DNA of 64,000 nt from Dichetophora obliterata (lineage: Eukaryota; Arthropoda; Insecta; Diptera; Sciomyzidae): NCBI GenBank assembly GCA_963920525.1, contig OY986438.1, positions 177,749,093 through 177,813,092 on the forward strand, in the 5' to 3' direction. The notes under the pieces were generated by a model. It was not told the DNA's origin. It did no database searches and was given only the letters and a program-made list of their open reading frames with translations. A program made the translations under genes and the position numbers. Shown piece by piece: positions 1 through 14,561 of the stretch (the stretch's first letter is position 1; every line of letters begins with the position of its first letter).

Positions 1-4701
<4,701 letters not shown>

Positions 4702-4942
4702 GCTGCGTTTTTTCCAATATCAACATTTTTGATTGGATTTTGATTTGCTGCTCATGAAAATTATTTGACAACTAGATGGCATTGAATGCAAACATGAGAA
4801 TATCAACAATGCTTTTTCCGATCACTTACTTCATTATGCGCCACCTGGCTGTGATGTTTCAAACTACAAGTCCCAAAATCTATATCCACAGCAGTATTCT
4901 TTTTGTATGGAAATCGGATTTGGATGTTGGAAAAACCGTGCC
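4702..4942. mobile_element. Small TIR element (MITE), 241 bp
   Basis: Imperfect terminal inverted repeats: the left end GCTGCGTTTTTTCCAATATC pairs with the complement of the right end, GGCACGGTTTTTCCAACATC. Both ends are flanked by TAATA (4697-4701 and 4943-4947), which may be a target duplication. No coding capacity. The superfamily is unassigned; PIF/Harbinger-like elements use 3-bp T-A-rich targets, so that is one possibility. Confidence 0.5.
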
Positions 4943-5681
4943 TAATATTTAAATACTTTGTTAAAAGCGGACAAAACTATCTTTATTTACGTTTAAAAAA
5001 TTTTGATTTTGATAAATAAGGCATATTGCAAAAATTTCTCAATTAAAAGTGTGGTTTGTTCACTGAAATCTTACTGCACAAGTCCTCAAGTCCTCAATTG
5101 AACGAGCAAGTGCACTGAGGAGTAAATACAATAATAAGTAAAAATGAATGGGAAGATTTTAATGAGTTTAATGAAAAAAGTCGTTAATATCGTAAAAATC
5201 ACAGCAATTAGTTCAAATAAATTTGAGTGAGGAAATAGCTTCTGTGTTCAGTGGTAATCATATACAAATTATTTACTAGTGACCAAACTTTAAAGAATCG
5301 TAAAAAAATGATCACAAAACAATTAATATCTGTGCTTCCAATTGAAGCACTCACCAATGAAAGTGTAAATATTGATTAAACAGACAATTTTTTTATAAAA
5401 ATTTTATATTGTATTACTTGTAAGATACTTCAATCAGTGGCGTAGCTAGAGTTGTTGGCACCCGGGGCGGAAAATATATTTTAAAAAACTAAAAAATTTG
5501 CAAATATACGGTTTTGTTTAAAATTTTTTATTTGCATCTTTTAATAATTTTGTTAAGATGCATCGAGTTAACTTAACTTTTTTGTTTTAAAATATCAATT
5601 GGGTGTCTGAAAAAAATATAAAAACATTATTTAATGATTAAAAATAATGAATAAAATCAAACTTCAAGGTACCATCAAGAC

Positions 5682-6128
5682 TTAAAATTCCTTCTTTCTT
5701 GCTTTCAGAGGAACAAACTTTTCGATAAATTCATCGAAATCGATGTTCTCAGTCTCTTCGGCTTCAATAGATAATATTGAGAGGTCTGTAAGTCTTGACT
5801 GCACCATTGTTGACCGTAAATAATTTTTTATTATTTTAAGTTTTGAAAAGCTTATTTCGCATGAAGCAACTGAAACGCAAATCGTTAAAAATAATTTTAA
5901 ACTTAGTGCTAGATTCGGCAACTTCTCTTCGAATCCCCATTCATATATAAAGTTTAAAAAATCTATTGAGGTCAAGTTTTTATGAGTTTCTAAAGCAATG
6001 TCTGCAGCTTTAAGGTGCCTTCTTAGCCTTGGTATTTCAATTGCTAACTCTTCTTCATTGACCTCATCATGGACAGCGACGAATCTTTGTATTAAGATCT
6101 GTACTTCATTTTCAGAAGAGGATAGCAA
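5682..6128 (-). pseudogene. hAT transposase, C-terminal dimerisation domain
   Basis: A 148-codon open frame matching the C-terminal end of hAT transposases of the zinc-finger MYM-like group. The diagnostic block is ASCEISFSKLKIIKNYLRST followed by MVQSRLTDLSILSIEAEE, corresponding to the hAT dimerisation motif (S-C-E-R-S-F-S-K-L-K...R-S-x-M...R-L...L-S-I-E). The catalytic core and BED finger expected upstream (higher coordinates) are not open: only broken frames such as 6092-6274 remain. This is a dead remnant of the element at 5435-7515, not a host gene. Confidence 0.85.
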
Positions 6129-7094
6129 GCTTGGTGGTAGAATTGCTTAAAATACATTTTCAATTTCTTGTATCGATTTTGTTCTACTATTAAGTTCCGA
6201 ATGAAACCTATCCAGGCACTCGAACATCGCCCTCTTATTTTCTTCTTGTTAATGAATTTTGATAAATTTATCAAATTTATAATATTTCGATAATAAATAT
6301 ATATGGAATATGATGTCTTGCAAGGATAAAGGAAAAATTAAAAAATTTTGTTTGTTGGAGCCGATTAAATGAACAGTGATTTTTGTTTTTTGAGTCAGTT
6401 CTTGACTCCATTGACAGATGTGCTAAAGATCTTGAAACGAAATTTCACACAGCTTAGAAGATAAAGGAAATCCTTTGGTGGGACGTTCTCTGAGGCAATT
6501 AATACGGAAAATTATTGGGATTTTCGCAGCTACTTTTAATAACGCTTAAATTGCTGCATTGTTTCAATACTGCTTTAAAGACAAAATGTATATTTAATAT
6601 AAATTTAATATTAAAATGTTCTGGAACTATTAACCATTTGCTTCTTTAGAAGCAAATTAATACATAACGTGTAGAACGTAGCCAAGAATAGTTTCTGCAT
6701 TTAAAAAATTAACATTGGAAGCACTGCTATTTTTTAACGGCCCTATCCAAAAACCCATTACAAACATTTAGTTTATATTAAGTTACATAAAAGCATTCCA
6801 TAACAAAACTATATATCATATGAAAAATTTGTGACATCAATCCAATTATAACTATGTATAAAATAAATAAAAATGTTTGTATAATCTTTATGATGGTTGC
6901 ACGCACCCTTCACCAAATATTATACCTATGAATATTTTAAATTAGTTTTAATTGATGCAAACGCATTGTAAGGAATGCTTTGAGGTATTTTTGCACCTTT
7001 TGTCTTTTGTATTTTGCAATGTAACAGTACAGCCAATATAATAAGTTCAATCATACTATGCATTGAAAAAACATATATTAAGCGCTCCTATTAA

Positions 7095-7368
7095 CCCTCT
7101 GCGACTGACGTGGTGGTATGACAGACACCATAAAATGTGTATATTTTGCAAAAATTATTTAGCTATATCAATAAAGTTAGCTTCATACATCTTTTTAATT
7201 TTATATATTATTATATTAAAAAAATAATATACACTCTTAACTTTAAAATTTAATAGGTAAAATAAGGAATAAAAAGCTAGTTTCGAAAATATAAGTTGTC
7301 AAAATGATGTCTGATGTACTACCACGTCAGTAGAATTGTGAAAATTAAGGCGCGTCAGTCGCAGAGGA
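7095..7368. mobile_element. TTAA-flanked MITE nested in the hAT element
   Basis: Terminal inverted repeats CCCTCTGCGACTGACG (from 7095) and CGTCAGTCGCAGAGG (ending near 7367). The left flank is TTAA (7091-7094); the right flank, CTAA, is probably a mutated TTAA. A second inner inverted pair (CTGACGTGGTGGTA and TACTACCACGTCAG) lies just inside. TTAA target plus a CCC terminus suggests piggyBac-type mobilisation. No coding capacity. Confidence 0.7.
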
Positions 7369-7523
7369 CTAAAAACAATTTATGTTTATACAAACAAATT
7401 ACACAATTTAGTACAGATTTATGTTAAAATTTTTTTTTGTTAATTTTGCACCCCTTCTGTCTGTGCACCCGGTGCGGACCGCCCCCCCCCCCGCCCCACC
7501 CTTGCTACGCTACTGACTTGAAT

Positions 7524-7948
7524 ACTTGATACTTGAAAGATCTCTCTATATCTTTCTCTCTGTCTCTTACCCTTAATTCTGTCTTATTATTTATTTAAAA
7601 AAGTTTCACTTCTATTCTATATACACGCTTTACTGAACATTTTTTTATCTTATCGAAGCCCATCTGCAGGGAGAAAATTTTAGAAAGTTTATAGTTGGTA
7701 GAAAATAATGCAAAGCGACACCTATTATCCAAAATTTATACGCCATTTTAATATTTTATCATATATTTGAACACACAAAAAATTTTATTTCGATCTGTCC
7801 ATTCATTCTTTGCTTACATGCAATTTGAAGTTGACATATCAGTGTATTTTTTGCGTGAAAAAGACCGAATATCGTGCAGTGATAAAATTATTTGTTTGGG
7901 AAGGTTTATCAGCAATAAAAATTCATACCAAAAGAGTGAAAGTGCTTA
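7524..7948. other. Flank between the hAT element and the mariner remnant
   Basis: AT-rich DNA with a short TCTC-rich run. The end of a weak open frame (7767-7949) leads into the mariner remnant and may be its very decayed N-terminus, but no motif is clear enough to claim. Confidence 0.4.
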
Positions 7949-8143
7949 AGAAATCTGCTCCTTCATTTTCAACAGTTCATCGATAGTTTTTAGAGTTTAA
8001 ACCTGGTCGTACAAGCGTTGAAGATGCAGAAATTGCAACAACACTAGAAATCATTGAGGAAGTGTTTGAAATTGTTTGTGAAGATAGAAGTTTGACTAAG
8101 CGTGACTATTGCTAATGCTTATGGTAAGCATCTCAGATAAACA
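7949..8143 (+). pseudogene. mariner transposase remnant, N-terminal half (left of an insertion)
   Basis: In one frame this reads KKSAPSFSTVHR, a stop, then FLEFKPGRTSVEDAE and IATTLEIIEEVFEIVCEDRS. This follows the mariner pattern APSYSTV...EFKRGRTS.ED...TATT.EIIEKV.D.V..DRRLT (DNA-binding helices). It stops being recognisable exactly where the terminal repeat of the 8144-12150 element begins and resumes at 12151. The gene was therefore split by that insertion. It contains in-frame stops and is inactive. Confidence 0.8.
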
Positions 8144-8210
8144 CCCTGCAGCCCAGCTGGAGATAATTGCTACTTTTGCACCAGAAATTGCGACAGTTAG
8201 TGGTTAGTTT

Positions 8211-8421
8211 TCTGTCCCAAAAGTCTGCAAAGATACGTCAATTCTCCCCTTTCTGTTCCAAAGTTGTGAAAAGAAGCGTCAATTGTCTCCTTTTCTATCC
8301 CAAAGTACTGCAGAAATGCGTCAATTGTCTCCTTTTCTATCCCAAAGTACTGCAGAAATGCGTCAATTGTCCCCTTTTTTATCCCAAAGTACTGCAGAGA
8401 TGCGTGAATTGCGTTGCCTGG
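8211..8421. repeat. Left subterminal repeat array, about 5 x 42 bp
   Basis: Five tandem copies, the inner ones near-identical, built on TCCCAAAGTACTGCAGAAAT followed by GCGTCAATTGTCTCC. A single related unit lies near the right end at about 11983-12026. Repeats in such positions are usually transposase-binding sites. An open frame across them (8167-8502) and its antisense are repeat artefacts. Confidence 0.85.
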
Positions 8422-8628
8422 TATCGGATGAAACTTAACGGTAAAAGCCGTTTGTTTTCGCGATTGCTTCGATTGCATGCGCATCTTACTTATTGTAATT
8501 AGTTGAAAAGTTGATATATAAAGTGCGTGACGTGTAAAGAAGACTAAAGTTCCATAAGGTGAAAAAGTGTTTACAAAATATAATATATAAAAAAAATATT
8601 CAATAAAATAAAACAAATAAAAAAAGAA

Positions 8629-10465
8629 ATGAATAAAAGTGAAAAAAGAAAGTTAAGAAGGGACATTAAAAAAGAAAAAGATTTACTTCTTAGTAAATGT
8701 GTAAAAAAGGAATGCGAAGAGGAGGAAGATGTGTGGAGCGAAAACATTTCCACAGATGGCGATTGTCCATTGCAATTGGAATTCGATGACCATGTTGAAG
8801 CCAGTGGTATCGATTCAGGCAAATCTAGCCTGAATAGCAAATTAAAAAAATGGTACATTAAAAACAGGCCCTCTAGAAAGTGCGTACGGGAACTAATTAA
8901 AATTTTACGGGAAGAAAAAATAGATGTGGACAATTTTTACAAATTTCCAAATACAACTAAGCCCGACATTAGGAGCGTAGCAGGCGGTTCTTATTTACAT
9001 GTTGGAGTTGTAAACCAGTTCAATATGTTGGCAGGTGCTGAACGCCTCCCAAAAGCCATAAATATAGATATAGATATTGACGGATGTCCTCTATTCAGAA
9101 GCTCGCGGGCTCAACTGTGGCCGATTTTAGTTCGCATAAATAACATTGAAAATCAGCCAGTTTTTCCAGTGGGTGTTTTCCTAGGAAACAGTAAGCCAAC
9201 TAGCTGCGAGGAGTTTTTAAACGCATTTGTTGTTGAGCTGGCACCTCTTTTGCAGAATGGTTTTAATATAGAAGAAAATTCGTACGAAGTAGCGATCAGC
9301 TCAATTGTTTGCGACGCACCGGCTAGAGCGTTTATAAGTGGGACGCCAGGACACACATCGCGGCATGGTTGTTCAAAGTGCTTACAAATTGGAAAAAAAT
9401 TGATGGAGTTTTGACTTATGCCTCGGAAGCAGGTCGTGCAATCACAGATCTTGATTTTCAGACAAGAAAATATGCAAGTCATCATAGTGTTCAATATTTA
9501 ACGAAACGAACTCCATTAGAAATACTGGATATCTCTATGATTACGCAAATACCTTTAGATTGTATGCACCCCATCGATTTGGGTGTAATGAGAAAATTTT
9601 TGTTGAGGATAGTGAACAATAAAGGCACGTTCAAAATTAACGCCCAAAATGTAAAAAATATTTCTGTGAAGCTACAATCAGTACGTACACAAAATCCACG
9701 CGAGTTTGTTCGAAAACCAAGACCATTAAATGATTTATCGAATTGGAAAGCAACAGAATTCCTCCAATTTTTATTATACACAGGAATCAGTGTTTTGCAC
9801 GGCGAAGTGCCGGATGATGTGTACTATTTGTATTTGCTTTTGCACTGCTCTTATAGAATCCTTTGTTGCGAAAGGCATCGAAATTCAGATCTGAACACTG
9901 CCCAATCAATGCTCAACTTATTTGTTGAAAATTTTTCTGTTGTTTTTGGTGAAAATAGCATTTCTTATAATGTTCATAGCTTACTACATTTGGAGGAAAC
10001 TGTTAAACAGGTTGGTGATCCAACAAAGCACTCGGCATATGCGTTTGAAAATCATTTGCAACTTTTAAAGAAATGCGTAAAAAAGCCTACTCAAATTTTG
10101 CAACAAATTCATCGCAAAATAGTAGAAGATCAGTACGAAACCATTAATAAATTAAATGGCGTGCAATACAATAAAAAGGAGCGGGCTTATATATTTAAAG
10201 GATGTAAAGGATGTAAAGGATGTGTATTCTTAAAGGATATATTCCCATCAAAATACATTCGATTACAGATAAAATTATCGGTAGACGATATATTAGTATT
10301 TAAAGCTTTTACGAAGAACCGATGAACTCCACGCATTTGGGTATTTACCTGTCAGATGTCGATTCACTAGGAGAAGAAGAATGGTTTTGTTTTGAAGATT
10401 TAGAATGCAAAGCTTTGTCCATTCGTCACAATAAACAACTTCTCATCGTTCCTTTTTTACATTAA
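8629..10465 (+). pseudogene. Transposase-like protein of the 8144-12150 element, two frameshifts
   Basis: It starts at the ATG at 8629 with a Lys/Glu-rich N-terminus, then a region with DIDGCPLFRSSRAQLWPILV, FPVGVFLGNSKPTSCEEFLN, ICDAPARAFISGTPGHTSRH and GCSKC. These blocks (D-G-x-P-L-F-x-S-S..W-P-I; G-x-x-x-G..K-P; C-D-A-P-A-R-A-F; G-H-x-x-x-x-G-C-x-x-C) characterise a transposase family common in arthropod and cnidarian genomes. The frame breaks in an A7 run near 9400 and continues from about 9403 to 10305 (YASEAGRAITDL..., DCMHPIDLGVMRKF...). It then shifts again to MNSTHLGIYLSDVDSLGEEE, ending at the stop at 10463-10465. With two single-base shifts and no internal stops otherwise, decay is recent. 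A short GGATGTAAA triplication lies near 10200. Confidence 0.8.
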
Positions 10466-10584
10466 ATAAATAATTAATACATAAATAATAATTATAATAA
10501 TAATAAAAAAAGCCTTATAATTATATTAAACAATTAAATAAATAATAAACTAATCAATATAAATTAATCAAAATTTTTTTGAAG

Positions 10585-11688
10585 ATGTCCGAGAACAAGA
10601 GCGCAGCTTTTAAAAGGAAGCGATTTGATGCAGAAGAGAACACAGATCCAAAATGTGTGTGTCGTTCACTCGATCGGAAAGTAGATGCGCTTCAAAGTAA
10701 GTTAAAGTCATTTTTACTACTATCCATTAAGGTGCGCCGATTTTTGGAAACTTTTTTAACCCTTTGACTCTTGAACATACATCTGGCTAAGAAAAAACTA
10801 AATAAATCTATTATTCTGCAAAGTTGGGCGGGCAACAAAAACTATATTTTTGAAGTTTTAGAAGAAAAAAATTTTTGGGACATGAGTTATTAAAGTATTT
10901 ATTAAAATTAACAAAGCAAAATTATTTTTTTTTATGATCTCATATGCACATCACACAAAATGTTGTTTTTTTTAGCTTTATTACAACCCATTTTATAGAG
11001 ATTTTCAATAGTGGGCGGATTCCAAAAGTTTCACACCAAGTTAAAAAAAATGTCTATAAAATTATTTTCGTTTTTATACAGCTCAATTAAATGTTGTGGT
11101 TGAAGTATTGGCAGAGCAAAGCGTTATGTTTAAGAGGCTAATCCGACAGCAAGCAGAGGAACTGCCTTTGCGTTCAAAATTTCCGATAGCGACCATGGAA
11201 AATTTGATGGCAATAAATGACGAGATAACATCAGAAAATAAACAGTTATACGTAAGTTTATTTTGCAACATATGTTATCATGCTTTTTAATATGAATGTC
11301 TCTCTTTTTTCAGGTGAAAACAATGAAGCAGATCATTTTAAGTGCTGGAATCGTAAAAAATTTCAAAAATATCATGACAGAAGAGCTTACGAATAAGTAT
11401 AATTTATACGGTACTCATGGTAAGCTCTCTCTGAAAGATTACAGAAACTTTTACGAAGCACTTCGAGGTAAAACATCCACTTTTTCCTTTTTTTATCATT
11501 TAATATTAATCTCGTTTTTTACAGATGCTATTTCGTTAACATCAAATTGCGATGCCGAAAGTTTGCTGCGCAAAGCTATTCAAGCGCAAAAGAAACGCTT
11601 TTTAAAAATGAAGCAAAAAATTGTTCTGACCAAAACAAAGAATAAAAATAATAATAATACATTTTATATGTTTTTAAGCTATTATTAA
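10585..11688 (+). CDS. DUF4806-containing protein of the transposon, four exons
   Basis: Predicted exons are 10585-10696, 11082-11251, 11314-11467 and 11525-11688. The donors are GTAAGT, GTAAGT and GTAAAA; the acceptors TATACAG, TTTTCAG and TTTACAG. The four exons sum to exactly 600 nt, giving 199 residues with no internal stop, so the splice model is well supported. Exon 2 has SKFPIATMENLMAINDEI and exons 2-3 continue QLYVKTMKQIILSAGI, then MTEELTNKYNLYGTHGK and DYRNFYEAL. This is the DUF4806 pattern, a small domain of unknown function repeatedly found beside insect transposons. Intron 1 is long (385 bp). The last residues are Lys/Asn-rich. The role is unknown: it could be an accessory transposition or DNA-binding factor. 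Confidence 0.78.
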
Positions 11689-11732
11689 TTGCATTAAACC
11701 TTCTTGTCAGATAACTAACAGTGAGGGAGGAA

Positions 11733-12026
11733 ACTATTCCTGTGAACTAGTGAAAAAACTATTCCTGAGTAGACAGAATACTCACTAGTCAAAAGTCTAT
11801 CCCTAAGTAGACAGAAAACTTGCTAGTGAACAACTTCCCCTGAGCAGACAGAATACTCACTAGTGAAAAGTCGGTCCCGAAGTAGACAGAAAAATTACTA
11901 GTGAAAAACGTCCCCTGAGTAGACAAAATACTCACTAGTGAAAAATCTATACCTTAGTAGACAAAATACTTACTAGTGAGATTTCTGTCCCAAAAGCCTG
12001 CAGAGACACACCAATTGTCCCCTTCG
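11733..12026. repeat. Right subterminal repeat array, about 6 x 44 bp plus one left-type unit
   Basis: Tandem degenerate units around GAGTAGACAGAATACTCACT followed by AGTGAAAA, six copies from about 11733 to 11982. One copy of the left-end unit follows (TCTGTCCCAAAAGCCTGCAG). ACTAGTGAA recurs once more at about 12108. These are non-coding and mark the right subterminal zone of the element. Confidence 0.83.
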
Positions 12027-12150
12027 TAGGACAAGTACATGTTAATTTCGACAGTTGAAAGCATTGCTTGGAGATTGGAGAGGAACCAGTTCGTGTCCCC
12101 TGCGAACTAGTGAAATTGCTAGTTCTGTACTAGTACCGCGCGCTGCAGGG

Positions 12151-12440
12151 CAAGTACTCAATATTTTACATGAAGAGTTAAATGTGAAAAAGCTTTTAGG
12201 AAAGTTAATGCTGCATTCGTTAACAGTTCCACAAAAACTGAATCGAAAACAAATTTCTCAGAGTAATGTGAAGCGTTTTGACCAGAATAAATGAGATTTT
12301 GAGCTTCGATTGTGTGAAAATCAAATATTTTTTCAGCAAAACAATCCACGTGTTTACACAAGTGTTTTGGCGATGTCTAAATTGTATGATTTTAAGTATG
12401 AATTGCTTGAACAACCACCGCACACTGTTCGAAAATGATA
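12151..12440 (+). pseudogene. mariner transposase remnant, right of the insertion
   Basis: It resumes as QVLNILHEELNVKKLLGKLM then LHSLTVPQKLNRKQ, matching the mariner block G.V..ILHE.LGMKKL...W.P.LLT..QK. After an internal deletion another frame gives QQNNPRVYTSVLAMSKLYDF then KYELLEQPPHT, matching QDNAP.HTS....KLHEL.FELL.HPPYS. The catalytic middle (the DETW block) is missing or unreadable. Together with 7949-8143 this is one dead mariner that served as the insertion target of the 4-kb element. Confidence 0.82.
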
Positions 12441-12910
12441 ATTTACGAGCTATTTCAATTGTAATTACTATAAATACTGAAGTTTTGAAGATAAGGTTAT
12501 GAAATTTGGTAAACCGATAGTTGCCACCGAAATAAATACACTCCAACGTAATAAATATTTATACTTGCGTGTTTCGATTTTGCACATGAGTTTGCATGTT
12601 ATTTTGCATCTTATTTTGCAAACAGGTTGCAAAAAGTGGGCGTGATTTGAAAAAGGGCGTAGCCCTTAAATAAGCTCTGTAAACTTGTCAATATCACTGC
12701 ATGTGTAATCAATAACATAGTTTTTGCATTTGAATGCACTGAAAATTAAAATATTGCAATAAAGCAATAAAAAATGAGCACTGAATAAAAATAACAAAAA
12801 ACACCAAAAAGTGTACAAATTTAATATAATAATTAAACAAAATGTTTTAAAAGAAACAAAAAATTAAATGTGTTATTAAAAATTAATACAAAAATGAAAG
12901 GAAATAATAA
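12441..12910. other. Gap between mariner remnant and foldback element
   Basis: AT-rich DNA. It probably includes the mariner's decayed right end near 12540, but I could not identify its terminal repeat. No gene is seen. Confidence 0.4.
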
Positions 12911-14155
12911 CACAGGGGAGGAAAAAGGGAAGTTTTTCTGCGGCATAAGTTTTTGGAGCCAATTAAGATTCATGGGATTTTAATCCTATAATTCACACTG
13001 TTTGAATTGACTCTGGTTTTCGCGATAAACCGCTATTGTAAAAATTAAGGAGGTTTTATTACAGATTTTACCATAACTCCAAAACAATTAGTCTGATTTG
13101 GTAAAATAAAAAATTCAAACACCCGCAGCTAAATTGCCTCCAAGTAACATTTACAATGTTTTTAGATTAGCTTAATAGTTTCGGAGAAAAAACCATATTT
13201 TTATGCAAAATTTAAACTTTTTGTTATTTGATAATTCATAAAAAATCAAAAATGTCAAAATAGCTCTTTTTTGATATTAACTTATTAACGCACCTATGTT
13301 ACGAAGAAAATAAGCCATATTTCATTAAAATCCATCGTTTCCTATGGGATTTTCTTTGGTATTTTGGTTGCGCTTATTAGTTTCAAACCCATTTGAAATA
13401 TGAATCCATAAATTTTAAAGTATTTTAGAAACTATTTCAGAATACTCTGCAGCATTTTGATTTCTCAAAAAGTCTTTGACTATTGATAAAAAACTTATCC
13501 ATGCTTCTGATTCGACCCTAGAAATGTGCTTTGTGAAATCATTGTTGTTTATAAGAGTTCGAATTTGTGGCTCATCAAAGATGCCTGCTTTTAATTTTTC
13601 CGTGCTTTTAGCAGGAAATGCTTGGCAAATATATTTGTAGCACTCGCCAATCTTATCCAAAGCATTTACATACTGTTTCTTTAGTTCAAGTTTTATATGA
13701 AGTGGTGGCAAAATTATTATTTTCTCGACATATTATTTTCTTTACAAAATATATCTGTTTATAACTTAATATCAAAAAAGTGCTATTTTGACGTTTTTGC
13801 ATTTTTATGAATTATGAAATAATAAAAAAGTTTAAATTTTGCATTAAAAAATGTTTTTTTCAGAAGAACTTTCACAATTTTTCCGAAACTATTCAACTAA
13901 TAAAAACACAGTGTAGATGTTATTTGGAGGCAATTCAGCTGCGGATTTTTGTATTTTTTATTTTACGAAATCAAACTATCTGTTCTAAAGTTATGTTAAA
14001 ATCTGTGATGAAACCACCTTAATTTTTGAAATAGCGGTTTAGCGCAAGAACCATAGTCAATTCAAATAATCTAAATAATAGGCTAAGATCTTTATTAATG
14101 TATATACTAAAATTGACTACCAAATCTCATGCCGCAGAATCAGTGTTGCCCTGTG
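12911..14155. mobile_element. Long-arm foldback transposon, 1245 bp, 3-bp target duplication
   Basis: Almost the entire element is a pair of inverted arms. Matching positions sum to about 27066 throughout (for example GCCTCCAA at 13136-13143 with its complement at 13924-13931). The arms run from the very ends (CACAGGG at 12911, CCCTGTG ending 14155; further matching blocks CTGCGGCAT and ATGCCGCAG) to about 13350 and 13715. TAA flanks both sides (12908-12910 and 14156-14158). A TE coding fragment sits in the loop. A CAC terminus with a 3-bp duplication would fit a CMC-type element. The arms have diverged by substitutions and small indels. Confidence 0.8.
13415..13711 (-). pseudogene. Transposon-encoded protein fragment in foldback loop
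   Basis: A 98-codon open frame beginning PPLHIKLELKKQYVNALDKI, with KAGIFDEPQIRTLI and ESEAWISFLSIVKDFL. I recognise this block (PLHIKLGLMKQFVKAL...QAFP..S.EKLKAGIFDGPQIR.L) from a multicopy TE-associated protein family in arthropods. It is normally an internal part of a much longer protein, so this is a captured or deletion-derived piece. The function of the block is unknown to me. Confidence 0.65.
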
Positions 14156-14561
14156 TAATTCATTTATAACACCGTGCAGCAATTATGGTAAAAATTTTTC
14201 ACACACGAAGTAAGCCGTTTACACGTGAAACTAAATGCAAAGTAAAGCAACACTGTTTTCTCACCATTTCTTTACAACGTCAGGATTTTCTTCAAAATAT
14301 CTTTTTAATTGCTTAAACAAATTTATTTAAATACTCGAAAGCTTCAAAGCATGACCATAAGGGTATCAATTGAAAGAAGACAATTTTTCTTATCAGAAAT
14401 TCGAAGTGATAATACATCTTTAAAAACATTAAGATTAGTTAAATTGATATACTGTAATCGATATACTGTTTAAGTTTTATATAATGTGACACTTGTTCGA
14501 ATAAACTCTTCGAAATCATATGAATTTAAAGAAAACGTTCTTATTTTAGGTCAAGCGTTAC

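Larger units (their letters stand above)
5435..7515 (-). mobile_element. hAT-family DNA transposon, degenerate, with 8-bp target duplication
   Basis: The ends are CAGTGGCGTAGC (5435) and its near-complement GCTACGCTACTG (ending 7515), followed inward by C/G-rich tracts of similar sequence. The flanks ACTTCAAT (5427-5434) and ACTTGAAT (7516-7523) are an 8-bp duplication with one mismatch, the size expected of hAT. The element carries a hAT dimerisation-domain ORF on the minus strand (5682-6128); the rest of the coding region is decayed. A TTAA-type MITE sits inside near the right end. A C run of about 11 lies just inside the right end. Confidence 0.88.
8144..12150 (+). mobile_element. 4-kb DNA transposon with transposase and DUF4806 genes, inserted in a mariner
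   Basis: The boundaries are the short inverted repeats CCCTGCAGC (8144-8152) and GCTGCAGGG (ending 12150). They coincide with the point where the mariner reading frame is interrupted and resumes. Both subterminal zones carry arrays of about 42-44 bp repeats, and the unit TCTGTCCCAAAAG.CTGCA occurs at both ends, an arrangement typical of CACTA-like (CMC) elements. It encodes a transposase-like protein (8629-10465, two frameshifts) and a four-exon DUF4806 protein (10585-11688), both plus strand. I could not establish a target duplication, so the superfamily assignment is an inference. Confidence 0.78.

Noticed and set aside
8211..8421. Regular repeats resembling a CRISPR array
   Set aside because: The units are directly adjacent with no unique spacers, and this is eukaryotic DNA.
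8167..8616. Open frames on both strands with a repeated peptide (YPKVLQKCVNCLLF-like)
   Set aside because: Produced by the 42-bp subterminal repeats, whose length is a multiple of three; no homology and the wrong place for a gene.
10747..10770. TTAACCCTTTGACTC inside the DUF4806 intron as another TTAA MITE
   Set aside because: No inverted partner with a TTAA was found before exon 2.
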